A stretch of DNA of 64,000 nucleotides from Mycobacteriales bacterium (GTDB lineage: Bacteria; Actinomycetota; Actinomycetes; Mycobacteriales; SCTD01), in NCBI GenBank assembly GCA_030697205.1, contig JAUYQP010000006.1:78813-142812 (forward strand), given 5' to 3'. Position numbers and translations under genes: made by a program. Below, one piece after another: positions 36,315 through 43,591 of the stretch. Each line of letters starts with the position of its first letter. Position 1 is the stretch's first letter. The notes under the pieces are model-generated. The model was not told the origin of the DNA, did not search any database, and saw only the letters and a list, made by a program, of their open reading frames with translations.

Positions 36315-36759
36315 CGACGAGGTCGGCGGCCGCAGCCGCCCGCGCGTCGGTCTTGCAGACCACCAGCACCGCCCGGGTCGTCGCCGCCGTGCGCAGGGCG
36401 GCCAGCGCCTCCGCGACCGCCCGGTCGTCGAGGTAGCCGAGCGGCTCGTCGAGGAGCAGCGGCCGCGCGTCGGCCAGCGCACCGGCGAGCCGGACCCGCT
36501 GGCGCTCGCCACCGGACAGCGTCCACATCTCGCGCCCCGCCAGGTGCGGTGCGCCGAGGGCGTCGACGGCGACGTCGGAGTCGGTCCACTCGTCGCCCGG
36601 GGGGGCGGTGAGCAGCGCGCAGCCGCCCGCGGCGGCCAGCAGCCGCAGCGCCGAGGTGGTGCCGCAGCCGGGCTCGCCGTCGACGACGACGAGCCGGGGG
36701 AGCAGCACCACGTCGACAGACACGTCAGGGTCGGTCCCGGCCGCGCGCACCTGCTGCAT
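36280..36759 (-). CDS. Short ABC-type ATPase-like protein with degenerate Walker A
   Basis: A 159-aa single-domain protein with ABC ATPase signatures: L-S-G-G-E-R-Q-R-V-R-L-A (signature motif) and P-L-L-L-D-E-P-L-G-Y-L-D-D (Walker B and D-loop). The P-loop reads G-E-P-G-C-G-T-T, so the lysine of GxxGxGK(S/T) is replaced by Thr. The region between Walker A and the signature is shortened compared with normal ABC domains (about 200+ aa). No permease is adjacent. ATG 36759 has TAGCGT 7 nt upstream and no SD. It may be a regulatory or vestigial ATPase; catalytic activity is doubtful. Confidence 0.65.
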   Translation of the reverse strand: MQQVRAAGTDPDVSVDVVLLPRLVVVDGEPGCGTTSALRLLAAAGGCALLTAPPGDEWTDSDVAVDALGAPHLAGREMWTLSGGERQRVRLAGALADARPLLLDEPLGYLDDRAVAEALAALRTAATTRAVLVVCKTDARAAAAADLVVTMAEGHLLVP

Positions 36760-36766
36760 CGGCCAG

Positions 36767-36772
36767 ACGCTA
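36767..36772 (-). promoter_or_regulatory. -10 element (TAGCGT), leaderless start
   Basis: TAGCGT on the minus strand, 7 nt before the ATG at 36759, in the 40-bp divergent region with the DNA glycosylase gene. Confidence 0.5.
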
Positions 36773-36799
36773 GTCGGACCCGTGTCGCAGACTGCAGGG

Positions 36800-37744
36800 G
36801 TGACGACCGGCCCGGACACACCTGCGCCGGCCGTCGATGGGCTCGTGAGCACCTGGCGGCCGGCCCACCCGGTCGACGTACGCCGGACCCTCGCACCCCT
36901 GCGGCGGGGCAGCGGTGACCCGACCCACCGGGTCGCGGACGACGGTGCGGTCTGGCGGACGACGTGGACCGAGGACGGACCTGCGTCGTACCGCCTGAGC
37001 CAGCGCGGCCTGCACGATGTCACCTGCGAGGCCTGGGGTCCGGGAGCCGAGCGGGTCCTCAGCAGCGCACCGGAGCTGCTCGGTGGCCGCGACGATCCGG
37101 CCGGCTTCGAGCCCCGACACCCGCTCCTGGCCGAGGCCCACGCGCGCCATCCCGGGCTGCGGGTGCCGCGGACCGGTCGGGTGCTCGAGGTGCTCGTCCC
37201 GGCGGTCCTCGAGCAGAAGGTGACCGGCAACGAGGCGCGACTGTCCTGGCGGTGGCTGGTGCAGCGCTACGGCACCGAGGCGCCGGGGCCGGTGCCGGCG
37301 GGCCTGCGGGTGCCACCGCCGGCCGAGGTGTGGCGGCGGATCCCGAGCTGGGACTGGCACCGCGCAGGCGTCGACCCCAAGCGCAGCCGCGTCGTCGTGG
37401 AGGCCTGCCGGCTCGCGAGCCGGCTCGAGGAGATCGTCGGGATGGACCGGGAGGCCGCCGAGCGCCGCCTGCGGGCCGTGCCCGGCATAGGGGTGTGGAC
37501 CGCTGCGGAGATCGCGCAGCGGGCGCTCGGCGACACCGACGCCGTGAGCTTCGGCGACTACCACCTGTCGCAGTTCGTCGGGTGGGCGCTGGCGGGCCGG
37601 CCCGTGGACGACGACGGGATGGCCGAGCTGCTCGAGCCCTGGCGGCCGCAGCGCTACCGGGTCATCAGGCTGCTCGAGGTCAGCGGTGTCGGCAAGCCCC
37701 GCTTCGGGCCGCGGCTGACGATCCAGGACCACCGTGCGCACTAG
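36800..37744 (+). CDS. DNA-3-methyladenine glycosylase II-like (HhH-GPD superfamily)
   Basis: A 314-aa base-excision repair glycosylase. The HhH-GPD domain (about 130-300) contains L-E-Q-K-V-T-G-N-E-A, the helix-hairpin-helix V-P-G-I-G-V-W-T-A and, downstream, F-G-D-Y-H-L with the expected catalytic Asp. The N-terminal domain (about 20-120) resembles the AlkA beta-domain. It should remove alkylated purines from DNA. The GTG start has CAGACT 6 nt upstream, a possible weak leaderless -10. It has no functional link to the envelope genes and marks the boundary to the F420 region. Confidence 0.85.
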   Translation: MTTGPDTPAPAVDGLVSTWRPAHPVDVRRTLAPLRRGSGDPTHRVADDGAVWRTTWTEDGPASYRLSQRGLHDVTCEAWGPGAERVLSSAPELLGGRDDPAGFEPRHPLLAEAHARHPGLRVPRTGRVLEVLVPAVLEQKVTGNEARLSWRWLVQRYGTEAPGPVPAGLRVPPPAEVWRRIPSWDWHRAGVDPKRSRVVVEACRLASRLEEIVGMDREAAERRLRAVPGIGVWTAAEIAQRALGDTDAVSFGDYHLSQFVGWALAGRPVDDDGMAELLEPWRPQRYRVIRLLEVSGVGKPRFGPRLTIQDHRAH

Positions 37745-37769
37745 GGGACATCTCGGGCACACTGGCCGC

Positions 37770-37979
37770 GTGCAGTCCTTCGACGACGACTCCCTGCGTG
37801 CCGCGATGCGCGACTACCTGAGCCTGTCCGACCGGCTCGCGACGGCCTCGTCCGAGGGGCAGTCGGCCCGCGACCTCGTCGACCTCGCGGAGTCGAAGGC
37901 GGTCGCCGCGATGGTGCTGCGCAAGCGGCTCGTCGACCTGGGCTGGTCGGCGCCAGTCGTTCAGCGCACCTCGACGTAG
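37770..37979 (+). CDS. Small hypothetical protein
   Basis: A 69-aa acidic, mostly helical protein (for example [22 protein letters not shown]). GTG 37770 lies 25 bp after the glycosylase stop, with CACACT 6 nt upstream. The end overlaps fbiB (convergent) by 19 bp. No family recognised; retained because codon usage and helix pattern look protein-like. Confidence 0.5.
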   Translation: MQSFDDDSLRAAMRDYLSLSDRLATASSEGQSARDLVDLAESKAVAAMVLRKRLVDLGWSAPVVQRTST

Positions 37980-39274
37980 TCGAGCGGGTCGCGCAGAGGC
38001 CGCGCAGCGGGCGGCGCGGCGGCGTGGCCGATCGCGACCGCGCCCAGCGGCTCCCACTCCACGTCGAGCACGTCGCGCACCACGTCGGCGCAGAACATCG
38101 TGCTGCTCACCCACGCGCTGCCCAGCCCCTCCGCGGCCAGCTGGACCAGGAGGTTCTGCACGCCGGCGCCGGCGGACACGAGGAACATCCGCTCCTCCGC
38201 AGCCGACCGCTGCGGGTCCGGGTAGTCGTGGGCACCGCTGCGGTCCAGGAAGGGCAGGACGAGGTACGGCGCAGCGCGCAGCACGTCACCGCGCTGAAGG
38301 CGGCGGGCCACCTGCTCGTCGGTGAAGCCGTCGGCTCGCAGGTCGGCCTCCCACCGGGCGGCCATCGCGTCGAGCAGCTGCGCGCGGCGGTCCTCGAGCA
38401 GCACGAACCGCCACGGCGTCGTGTGGTGCGGCGCGGGTGCGGTCAGGGCCGCACCGACGGCCCGCAGCACGGCCGCGCGGTCGACGGGCGCGTCGGTGAA
38501 GGCCCGCACCGTGCGGCGCAGCGACAGCGTCGTGAGGTGCGCCTCGCGGGTCCCGACCCGGAACCAGTCCTGGGCCGCGGGCCGGACCAGCGCGGCGGCA
38601 CCCGGCCCGTCGTCCCCGGTCAGCGACAGGCCGCGGACGACGGCGACGGGGACGCCCTCGGCCTTGCCCTTCACCAGCTCGGCGGCGGAGGCGAGCTCGT
38701 CGGCGACGGCGATCTCGGTGACCTCGAGCACGTGGCCGTGGCTGTCGGTCGTGCCGCGCGCGTCCCGTACCGGGTCGAGGCCCGCGACGCCGATCGCCTG
38801 GTCGACCTGGCCGATGCGCCAGGCCCGGCCAAGGGTGTCGGAGACGACGACGGCGAGCCGACGCCCGGTCAGCCCCTGCAGCTCTGCGCGCAGCCGGCGG
38901 GCGCTCGCGTCCGGGTCCACCGGCAGCAGGGCCAGCTCGTCGCCGCGCACGTTGCTCGCGTCGACACCGGCGGCCGCGAGCACCAGGCCGTGGCGGTTCT
39001 GCGCGATGGTCGTCGTACCCCTGCTCGCGACCACCCGGACCGTCTCGCCGGCGACCGCCTCGAGCCGCACCTGCTCGCGGTCGGCACCCGGCGGCACCGT
39101 GACGAGCCGGCCCTCGGCCTTGCTGACGACCTTGCTCGTGACGACCACGACGTCGTCGTCCTCGAGGCTCACGGCCGCGCTGATCAGGGCTGCGAGATCG
39201 TCGCCGGGCCGGACCTCCGGCAACCCGGTCACCGGCAGGACGCGGTACCCCAGAGGCCCGGAGCCCTCAGACAC
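37961..39274 (-). CDS. fbiB: Coenzyme F420:L-glutamate ligase, bifunctional (FbiB)
   Basis: A 437-aa two-domain enzyme. The N-terminal CofE domain (about 1-240) adds glutamates to F420-0 ([30 protein letters not shown]). The C-terminal FMN-binding nitroreductase-like domain (about 250-437; [18 protein letters not shown]) reduces dehydro-F420 and supports poly-glutamylation. The GTG at 39274 is chosen over a TTG two codons upstream. It overlaps the stop of cofD by 8 bp, giving the fbiA-fbiB operon typical of actinobacteria. Confidence 0.92.
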   Translation of the reverse strand: MSEGSGPLGYRVLPVTGLPEVRPGDDLAALISAAVSLEDDDVVVVTSKVVSKAEGRLVTVPPGADREQVRLEAVAGETVRVVASRGTTTIAQNRHGLVLAAAGVDASNVRGDELALLPVDPDASARRLRAELQGLTGRRLAVVVSDTLGRAWRIGQVDQAIGVAGLDPVRDARGTTDSHGHVLEVTEIAVADELASAAELVKGKAEGVPVAVVRGLSLTGDDGPGAAALVRPAAQDWFRVGTREAHLTTLSLRRTVRAFTDAPVDRAAVLRAVGAALTAPAPHHTTPWRFVLLEDRRAQLLDAMAARWEADLRADGFTDEQVARRLQRGDVLRAAPYLVLPFLDRSGAHDYPDPQRSAAEERMFLVSAGAGVQNLLVQLAAEGLGSAWVSSTMFCADVVRDVLDVEWEPLGAVAIGHAAAPPAARPLRDPLDYVEVR

Positions 39275-40196
39275 CCGCAAGGTCCAGCGCGGCCCGGGCC
39301 ATCGCCGCTGTCGCCTCGACGTCGGTCATGAGCAGCGGGACCGCGCGCACCTCGACGTCCGGCACCGTCGCGCCGGCGTCGGCGGTGTCGACGAGCCACC
39401 CGTCGAGCAGCGCGCTGCCGTAGTGGCGGCCGACCGCCTCGGCGGAGGTCTCGACGCCGATCGCGGACAGGCACGCGTCGGCCATCCCGCGGACCGGCGC
39501 GCCGCCGACGATGGGGGACAGGCCCACGACCCGCTTGGCCTCGAGGGCCTCGCGGATGCCCTTGACCTGCAGGATCGTGCCGATGCTCACGACCGGGTTG
39601 GACGGCGGCAGCAGCACGACGTCGGCCGCGTCGATGGCGTCGAGGACGCCCGGCGCGGCGGTGGCCTCCTCCGCGCCGACGGCGACGATCGAGTGCGCAG
39701 GCAGGCCGGCCCGGTGCTTGATCCACCACTCCTGGAAGTGGATGGCGCGCCGGCCCTCGGGGGTGTCGACGACGACGTGGGTCTCGACCCGGTCGTCGCT
39801 CATCGGCAGCAGTCGCGCCCCGGGCTGCCAGCGCGCGCACAGCGCCTCGGTGACCTGCGAGAGCGGGAAGCCGCCGTCGAGCATCTGCCGGCGCACCAGG
39901 TGGGTCGCGAGGTCGCGGTCGCCCAGCCCGAACCAGGCCGTCGGTGCGTCGTAGGCGACGAGCTCCTCCTTGGCGCGGAAGCTCTCGTCCTGCCGGCCCC
40001 AGCCGCGCTCCTCGTCGATGCCGCCGCCGAGGGTGTACATCACCGTGTCGAGGTCGGGGCAGATGCGCAGGCCGTAGAGGCTGATGTCGTCGCCGGTGTT
40101 GACGACGACGGTGAGCTCCGCGTCGGGCACCGCGTGCTGCAGCCCGCGCAGGAAGCGCGCCCCTCCGATGCCGCCCGCCAGGGCCACGATCCGCAT
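39267..40196 (-). CDS. fbiA: 2-phospho-L-lactate transferase (FbiA/CofD)
   Basis: A 309-aa enzyme joining (enol)pyruvyl/lactyl-phospho-guanosine to the deazaflavin Fo to make (dehydro)F420-0. The N-terminal nucleotide-binding start reads [15 protein letters not shown]. Further CofD motifs are [20 protein letters not shown] and [13 protein letters not shown]. It is divergent from the methyltransferase at 40223, with 26 bp between starts. On this strand CAGACT lies 7 nt before the ATG, a possible weak -10. Confidence 0.93.
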   Translation of the reverse strand: MRIVALAGGIGGARFLRGLQHAVPDAELTVVVNTGDDISLYGLRICPDLDTVMYTLGGGIDEERGWGRQDESFRAKEELVAYDAPTAWFGLGDRDLATHLVRRQMLDGGFPLSQVTEALCARWQPGARLLPMSDDRVETHVVVDTPEGRRAIHFQEWWIKHRAGLPAHSIVAVGAEEATAAPGVLDAIDAADVVLLPPSNPVVSIGTILQVKGIREALEAKRVVGLSPIVGGAPVRGMADACLSAIGVETSAEAVGRHYGSALLDGWLVDTADAGATVPDVEVRAVPLLMTDVEATAAMARAALDLAGV

Positions 40197-40222
40197 GCCG
40201 ACGAGTCTGTCAGGCTGGGACT

Positions 40223-41044
40223 GTGGAACCAGGAGCGGGCCAGCACTCCGACGAGCAGCTCGACGCGTTTGCGGCATGGGAGCGGGCCGCGTGGGAGACC
40301 CGTGCCCAGCCCTACGCGGCCGACCTCACGCGGCTGACCGGACCGGGCGCGCAGCCCCTGCTCGACGCCGCCGGCGTCACCGTCGGGACGCGCGTGCTCG
40401 ACGTCGCGACCGGCCCGGGCGTCGTCGCGGCGGCAGCGCTCGCCCGCTTTGCGGAGGTGACCGCCGTCGACCAGTCCGCGCCGATGGTCGAGATCGCGAC
40501 CCGCTTCGGCATCGACGCGCAGGTGGCGTCCGCCGACGACCTGCCCTTCGCCGACGGGGCCTTCGACGCCGTCGTCGCGGGCTTCCTGCTCAACCACCTG
40601 GCCCGTCCCGAGCTGGTCGTGGCCGAGCTCGCGCGGGTCTGCCGCGGTCGCCTCGCCATGACGGTCTGGGACGTCCCGGACCGCAACGTCGCGCTGGGGC
40701 TCTTCGGCCCGGTGGCGGCGGAGGTCGGTGTCGTCGCCGACGCCCCGCCCGGTCCGGACAGCACCCGCTTCGCCGACGAGGACCAGGCGCGTGCGCTGCT
40801 GCGTGACCTCGCCGATGTCCGCGTCCAGCGCGCCACCTGGTCGGTGGAGGTCGAGCCGGGCGCGTGGTTCGACGCGGTGGGCGCGAGCACGCCCCGCACC
40901 GGTGCCGTCATCGCGGCGGCGACCCCGGAGCAGCGGGCGCAGATGCGCCGCCGCTACGTCGAGGTGGTCACGACGTCCTACCCAGTGACCCACGGCCGGG
41001 TCACCCTGCCTGTCGCCGCGGTGGTGCTGTCCGCCGCCACATAG
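40223..41044 (+). CDS. Class I SAM-dependent methyltransferase (UbiE/Methyltransf_11-like)
   Basis: A 273-aa cytoplasmic methyltransferase. Motif I is V-L-D-V-A-T-G-P-G-V-V, followed by V-T-A-V-D-Q-S-A-P-M and D-D-L-P-F-A-D-G-A-F-D-A-V-V (motif IV). The C-terminal region gives no family-specific substrate. It lies between cofD and fbiC, but methylation is not part of F420 synthesis, so the position may be incidental. The GTG at 40223 has CAGGCT 6 nt upstream. Its TAG stop is embedded in the TAGGGT hexamer of fbiC. Confidence 0.82.
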   Translation: MEPGAGQHSDEQLDAFAAWERAAWETRAQPYAADLTRLTGPGAQPLLDAAGVTVGTRVLDVATGPGVVAAAALARFAEVTAVDQSAPMVEIATRFGIDAQVASADDLPFADGAFDAVVAGFLLNHLARPELVVAELARVCRGRLAMTVWDVPDRNVALGLFGPVAAEVGVVADAPPGPDSTRFADEDQARALLRDLADVRVQRATWSVEVEPGAWFDAVGASTPRTGAVIAAATPEQRAQMRRRYVEVVTTSYPVTHGRVTLPVAAVVLSAAT

Positions 41045-41047
41045 GGT
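41042..41047 (+). promoter_or_regulatory. -10 element (TAGGGT) of leaderless fbiC; overlaps the upstream stop
   Basis: TAGGGT is 6 nt before the ATG at 41054. Its TAG is the methyltransferase stop codon, the same arrangement as at 9203. Confidence 0.55.
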
Positions 41048-41053
41048 CAGCGG

Positions 41054-43549
41054 ATGGAGCAGCCGGGCATGCGTCGCGCCCTGGCGCGGGCGCGTGACGG
41101 CAAGCCGCTCGACGCCGGTGAGGCGACCACGCTGCTCGCGGCCCGCGGCGACGCCCTCGTCGCGCTGTGCGACTCGGCGGCCCGGGTCCGCGACCAGGGG
41201 CTCGAGGCGCTGGGTCGGCCGCGCACGGTCACCTACAGCCGCAAGGTCTTCGTCCCGCTGACCCGGCTGTGCCGCGACCGCTGCCACTACTGCACCTTCG
41301 CGACCGTCCCGCACAAGCTGCCCGCGCCCTACCTCTCCCTCGACGAGGTCCTCGCCATCGCCCGCGCCGGTCAGGCGCTCGGCTGCAAGGAGGCGCTGTT
41401 CACCCTCGGCGACCGGCCCGAGGACCGCTGGCCGCAGGCGCAGCAGTGGCTCGACGAGGCGGGGTACGACGACACCCTCGCCTACGTGCGCGCGGCCGCG
41501 GTCGCCGTCCTCGAGGAGACCGGGCTGCTGCCGCACCTCAACCCCGGCGTCATGACCTGGGCCGAGCTGCAGCGGCTCAAGCCGGTGGCCCCGTCGATGG
41601 GCATGATGCTCGAGACGACGGCCGACGTGCCGGCCCACCGCGGCAGCCCCGACAAGGACCCGGAGGTGCGGCTGCGGGTCCTCGAAGACGCCGGCCGGCA
41701 CGCGGTCCCCTTCACGACCGGGATCCTCGTCGGCATCGGGGAGTCCCTCGCCGACCGCGCCGAGTCGCTGCTCGCGATCCGGGCGAGCCACCGCCGGCAC
41801 GGCCACGTGCAGGAGGTCATCGTCCAGAACTTCCTCGCCAAGGACGACACCGCCATGCGCGACGCCGACGACGCGACCCGCGACGAGCACCTCGCGGCGA
41901 TCGCGGTGGCGCGGCTCCTGCTCGGCCCGTCTGTGCGGGTGCAGGCTCCGCCCAACCTCGCCGACGTCGCGGACCTGCTCGCGGCAGGCGTCGACGACCT
42001 CGGCGGCGTCAGCCCGCTCACCCCCGACCACGTCAACCCCGAGCGCCCCTGGCCGCACCTCGACGACCTCGAGAAGGCCTGCGCTGCAAGCGGTTTCGCC
42101 CTCACCGAGCGGCTGACCGCCCACCCGCCCTACCTCGCCGAGCCGTGGCTCGACCCGCGGCTCGCTGCCCACGTCGACGCGCTGCGGCTGCCGAGCGGCC
42201 TCGCCGCCGACGTGCTGCCCACCGGCCGGCCGTGGCAGGAGCCCGACGACGCGCTGCGCAGCACCGGCCGCACCGACCTGCACGCGACCGTCGACACGAC
42301 GGGGCGCAGCAGCGACAGGCGGTCGGACTTCGACGACGTCTACGGCGACTGGGAGGCGGTCCGCGCCCAGGTGCCCGCGCAGGTCGAGCGCCTCCCGACG
42401 GACGTCCGGGCCGCCCTCGCACAGGCCGCCGACGACCCGGCCGGGCTCGCCGACCCGGCGTACCTCTCCCTGCTCACCTGCGACGGGCCCGCGCTCGAGG
42501 CACTGACCCGGCTGGCCGACGACGTGCGCCGCGACGCGGTCGGCGACGACGTCACCTTCGTGGTCAACAGGAACGTCAACTTCACCAACGTCTGCTACAC
42601 GGGATGCCGCTTCTGCGCCTTCGCCCAGCGGCGCACCGACGCCGACGCCTACACCCTGTCGCTCGAGGAGGTCGGCGCCCGCGCGGCCGAGGCGTGGGAG
42701 GTCGGCGCGACCGAGATCTGCATGCAGGGCGGCATCGACCCGACCCTGCCGGGCACCGCCTACCTCGACCTGGCGCGGGCCGTGAAGGCCGCGGCGCCTG
42801 GGATCCACCTGCACGCCTACAGCCCGATGGAGGTCGTCAACGCGGCCGCCCGGATGCAGGTCTCCATCCGGGACTTCCTCGTCGCGGCGAAGGAGGCCGG
42901 CGTCGACAGCCTGCCCGGCACCGCGGCAGAGATCCTCGACGACGACGTGCGGTGGGTGCTCACAAAGGGCAAGCTCCCGACGTCGCAGTGGGTCGAGGTC
43001 GTGACGACGGCCCACGAGGTCGGGCTGCCGACGACCAGCACGATGATGTACGGCCACGTCGACCAGCCGCACCACTGGCTCGGCCACCTGCGGCTGCTCG
43101 CCGAGCTGCAGGACCGCACCGGCGGCTTCACGGAGTTCGTGCCGCTGCCGTTCGTGCACACCAACGCTCCGATCTACCTCGCCGGGGTCGCCCGGCCCGG
43201 CCCGACGGTGCGCGACAACCGGGCCGTGCACGCCGTCGCGCGGCTGCTGCTGCACGGCCGCATCGACCACGTGCAGTGCTCCTGGGTGAAGCTCGGGCCC
43301 GAGCGGTGCGGCCAGGTCCTCGCCGGTGGCGTCGACGACCTCGGCGGGACGCTCATGGAGGAGACCATCAGCCGGATGGCCGGCTCGGCGCACGGCTCGC
43401 GCAAGTCCGTCGAGGAGCTCGAGGCGATGGTGGTCGCTGCCGGGCGCACCCCGCGGCAGCGCACCACGACCTACGGCGAGGTCAGCGTGGAGCGTCTCGC
43501 CGCGGCGCGCCGGGACATCGCGGTCCGGGTGCCGCTCCCGCTCGTCTGA
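41054..43549 (+). CDS. fbiC: FO synthase, bifunctional radical SAM (CofG-CofH fusion)
   Basis: An 831-aa protein fusing two radical SAM enzymes that make the F420 precursor Fo from tyrosine and 5-amino-6-ribitylamino-uracil. The CofG half (about 1-400) has the cluster motif C-R-D-R-C-H-Y-C (about residues 72-80) and G-D-R-P-E. The CofH half (about 430-831) has C-Y-T-G-C-R-F-C (about 514-521) and M-Q-G-G-I-D-P. Both are CxxxCxxC sets for 4Fe-4S clusters. Length is as in mycobacterial FbiC (about 856 aa). The ATG at 41054 lacks an SD and is preceded by a leaderless-type promoter. With fbiA and fbiB this gives most of the F420 pathway; the CofC/FbiD guanylyltransferase is not in the window. Confidence 0.95.
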   Translation: MEQPGMRRALARARDGKPLDAGEATTLLAARGDALVALCDSAARVRDQGLEALGRPRTVTYSRKVFVPLTRLCRDRCHYCTFATVPHKLPAPYLSLDEVLAIARAGQALGCKEALFTLGDRPEDRWPQAQQWLDEAGYDDTLAYVRAAAVAVLEETGLLPHLNPGVMTWAELQRLKPVAPSMGMMLETTADVPAHRGSPDKDPEVRLRVLEDAGRHAVPFTTGILVGIGESLADRAESLLAIRASHRRHGHVQEVIVQNFLAKDDTAMRDADDATRDEHLAAIAVARLLLGPSVRVQAPPNLADVADLLAAGVDDLGGVSPLTPDHVNPERPWPHLDDLEKACAASGFALTERLTAHPPYLAEPWLDPRLAAHVDALRLPSGLAADVLPTGRPWQEPDDALRSTGRTDLHATVDTTGRSSDRRSDFDDVYGDWEAVRAQVPAQVERLPTDVRAALAQAADDPAGLADPAYLSLLTCDGPALEALTRLADDVRRDAVGDDVTFVVNRNVNFTNVCYTGCRFCAFAQRRTDADAYTLSLEEVGARAAEAWEVGATEICMQGGIDPTLPGTAYLDLARAVKAAAPGIHLHAYSPMEVVNAAARMQVSIRDFLVAAKEAGVDSLPGTAAEILDDDVRWVLTKGKLPTSQWVEVVTTAHEVGLPTTSTMMYGHVDQPHHWLGHLRLLAELQDRTGGFTEFVPLPFVHTNAPIYLAGVARPGPTVRDNRAVHAVARLLLHGRIDHVQCSWVKLGPERCGQVLAGGVDDLGGTLMEETISRMAGSAHGSRKSVEELEAMVVAAGRTPRQRTTTYGEVSVERLAAARRDIAVRVPLPLV

Positions 43550-43555
43550 CGCCGA

Positions 43556-43561
43556 TACGCT
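43556..43561 (+). promoter_or_regulatory. -10 element (TACGCT) upstream of the coiled-coil gene
   Basis: TACGCT 7 bp after the fbiC stop. The predicted leader of about 23 nt carries GGAGAGG, about 8 nt before the GTG at 43592. Confidence 0.5.
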
Positions 43562-43591
43562 CCGGGGACTCAAGCCTGGAGAGGTCGTCTC

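Noticed and set aside
36280..36759. Energy-coupling-factor or other importer component
   Set aside because: There is no adjacent permease or binding protein, and the Walker A lysine is missing.
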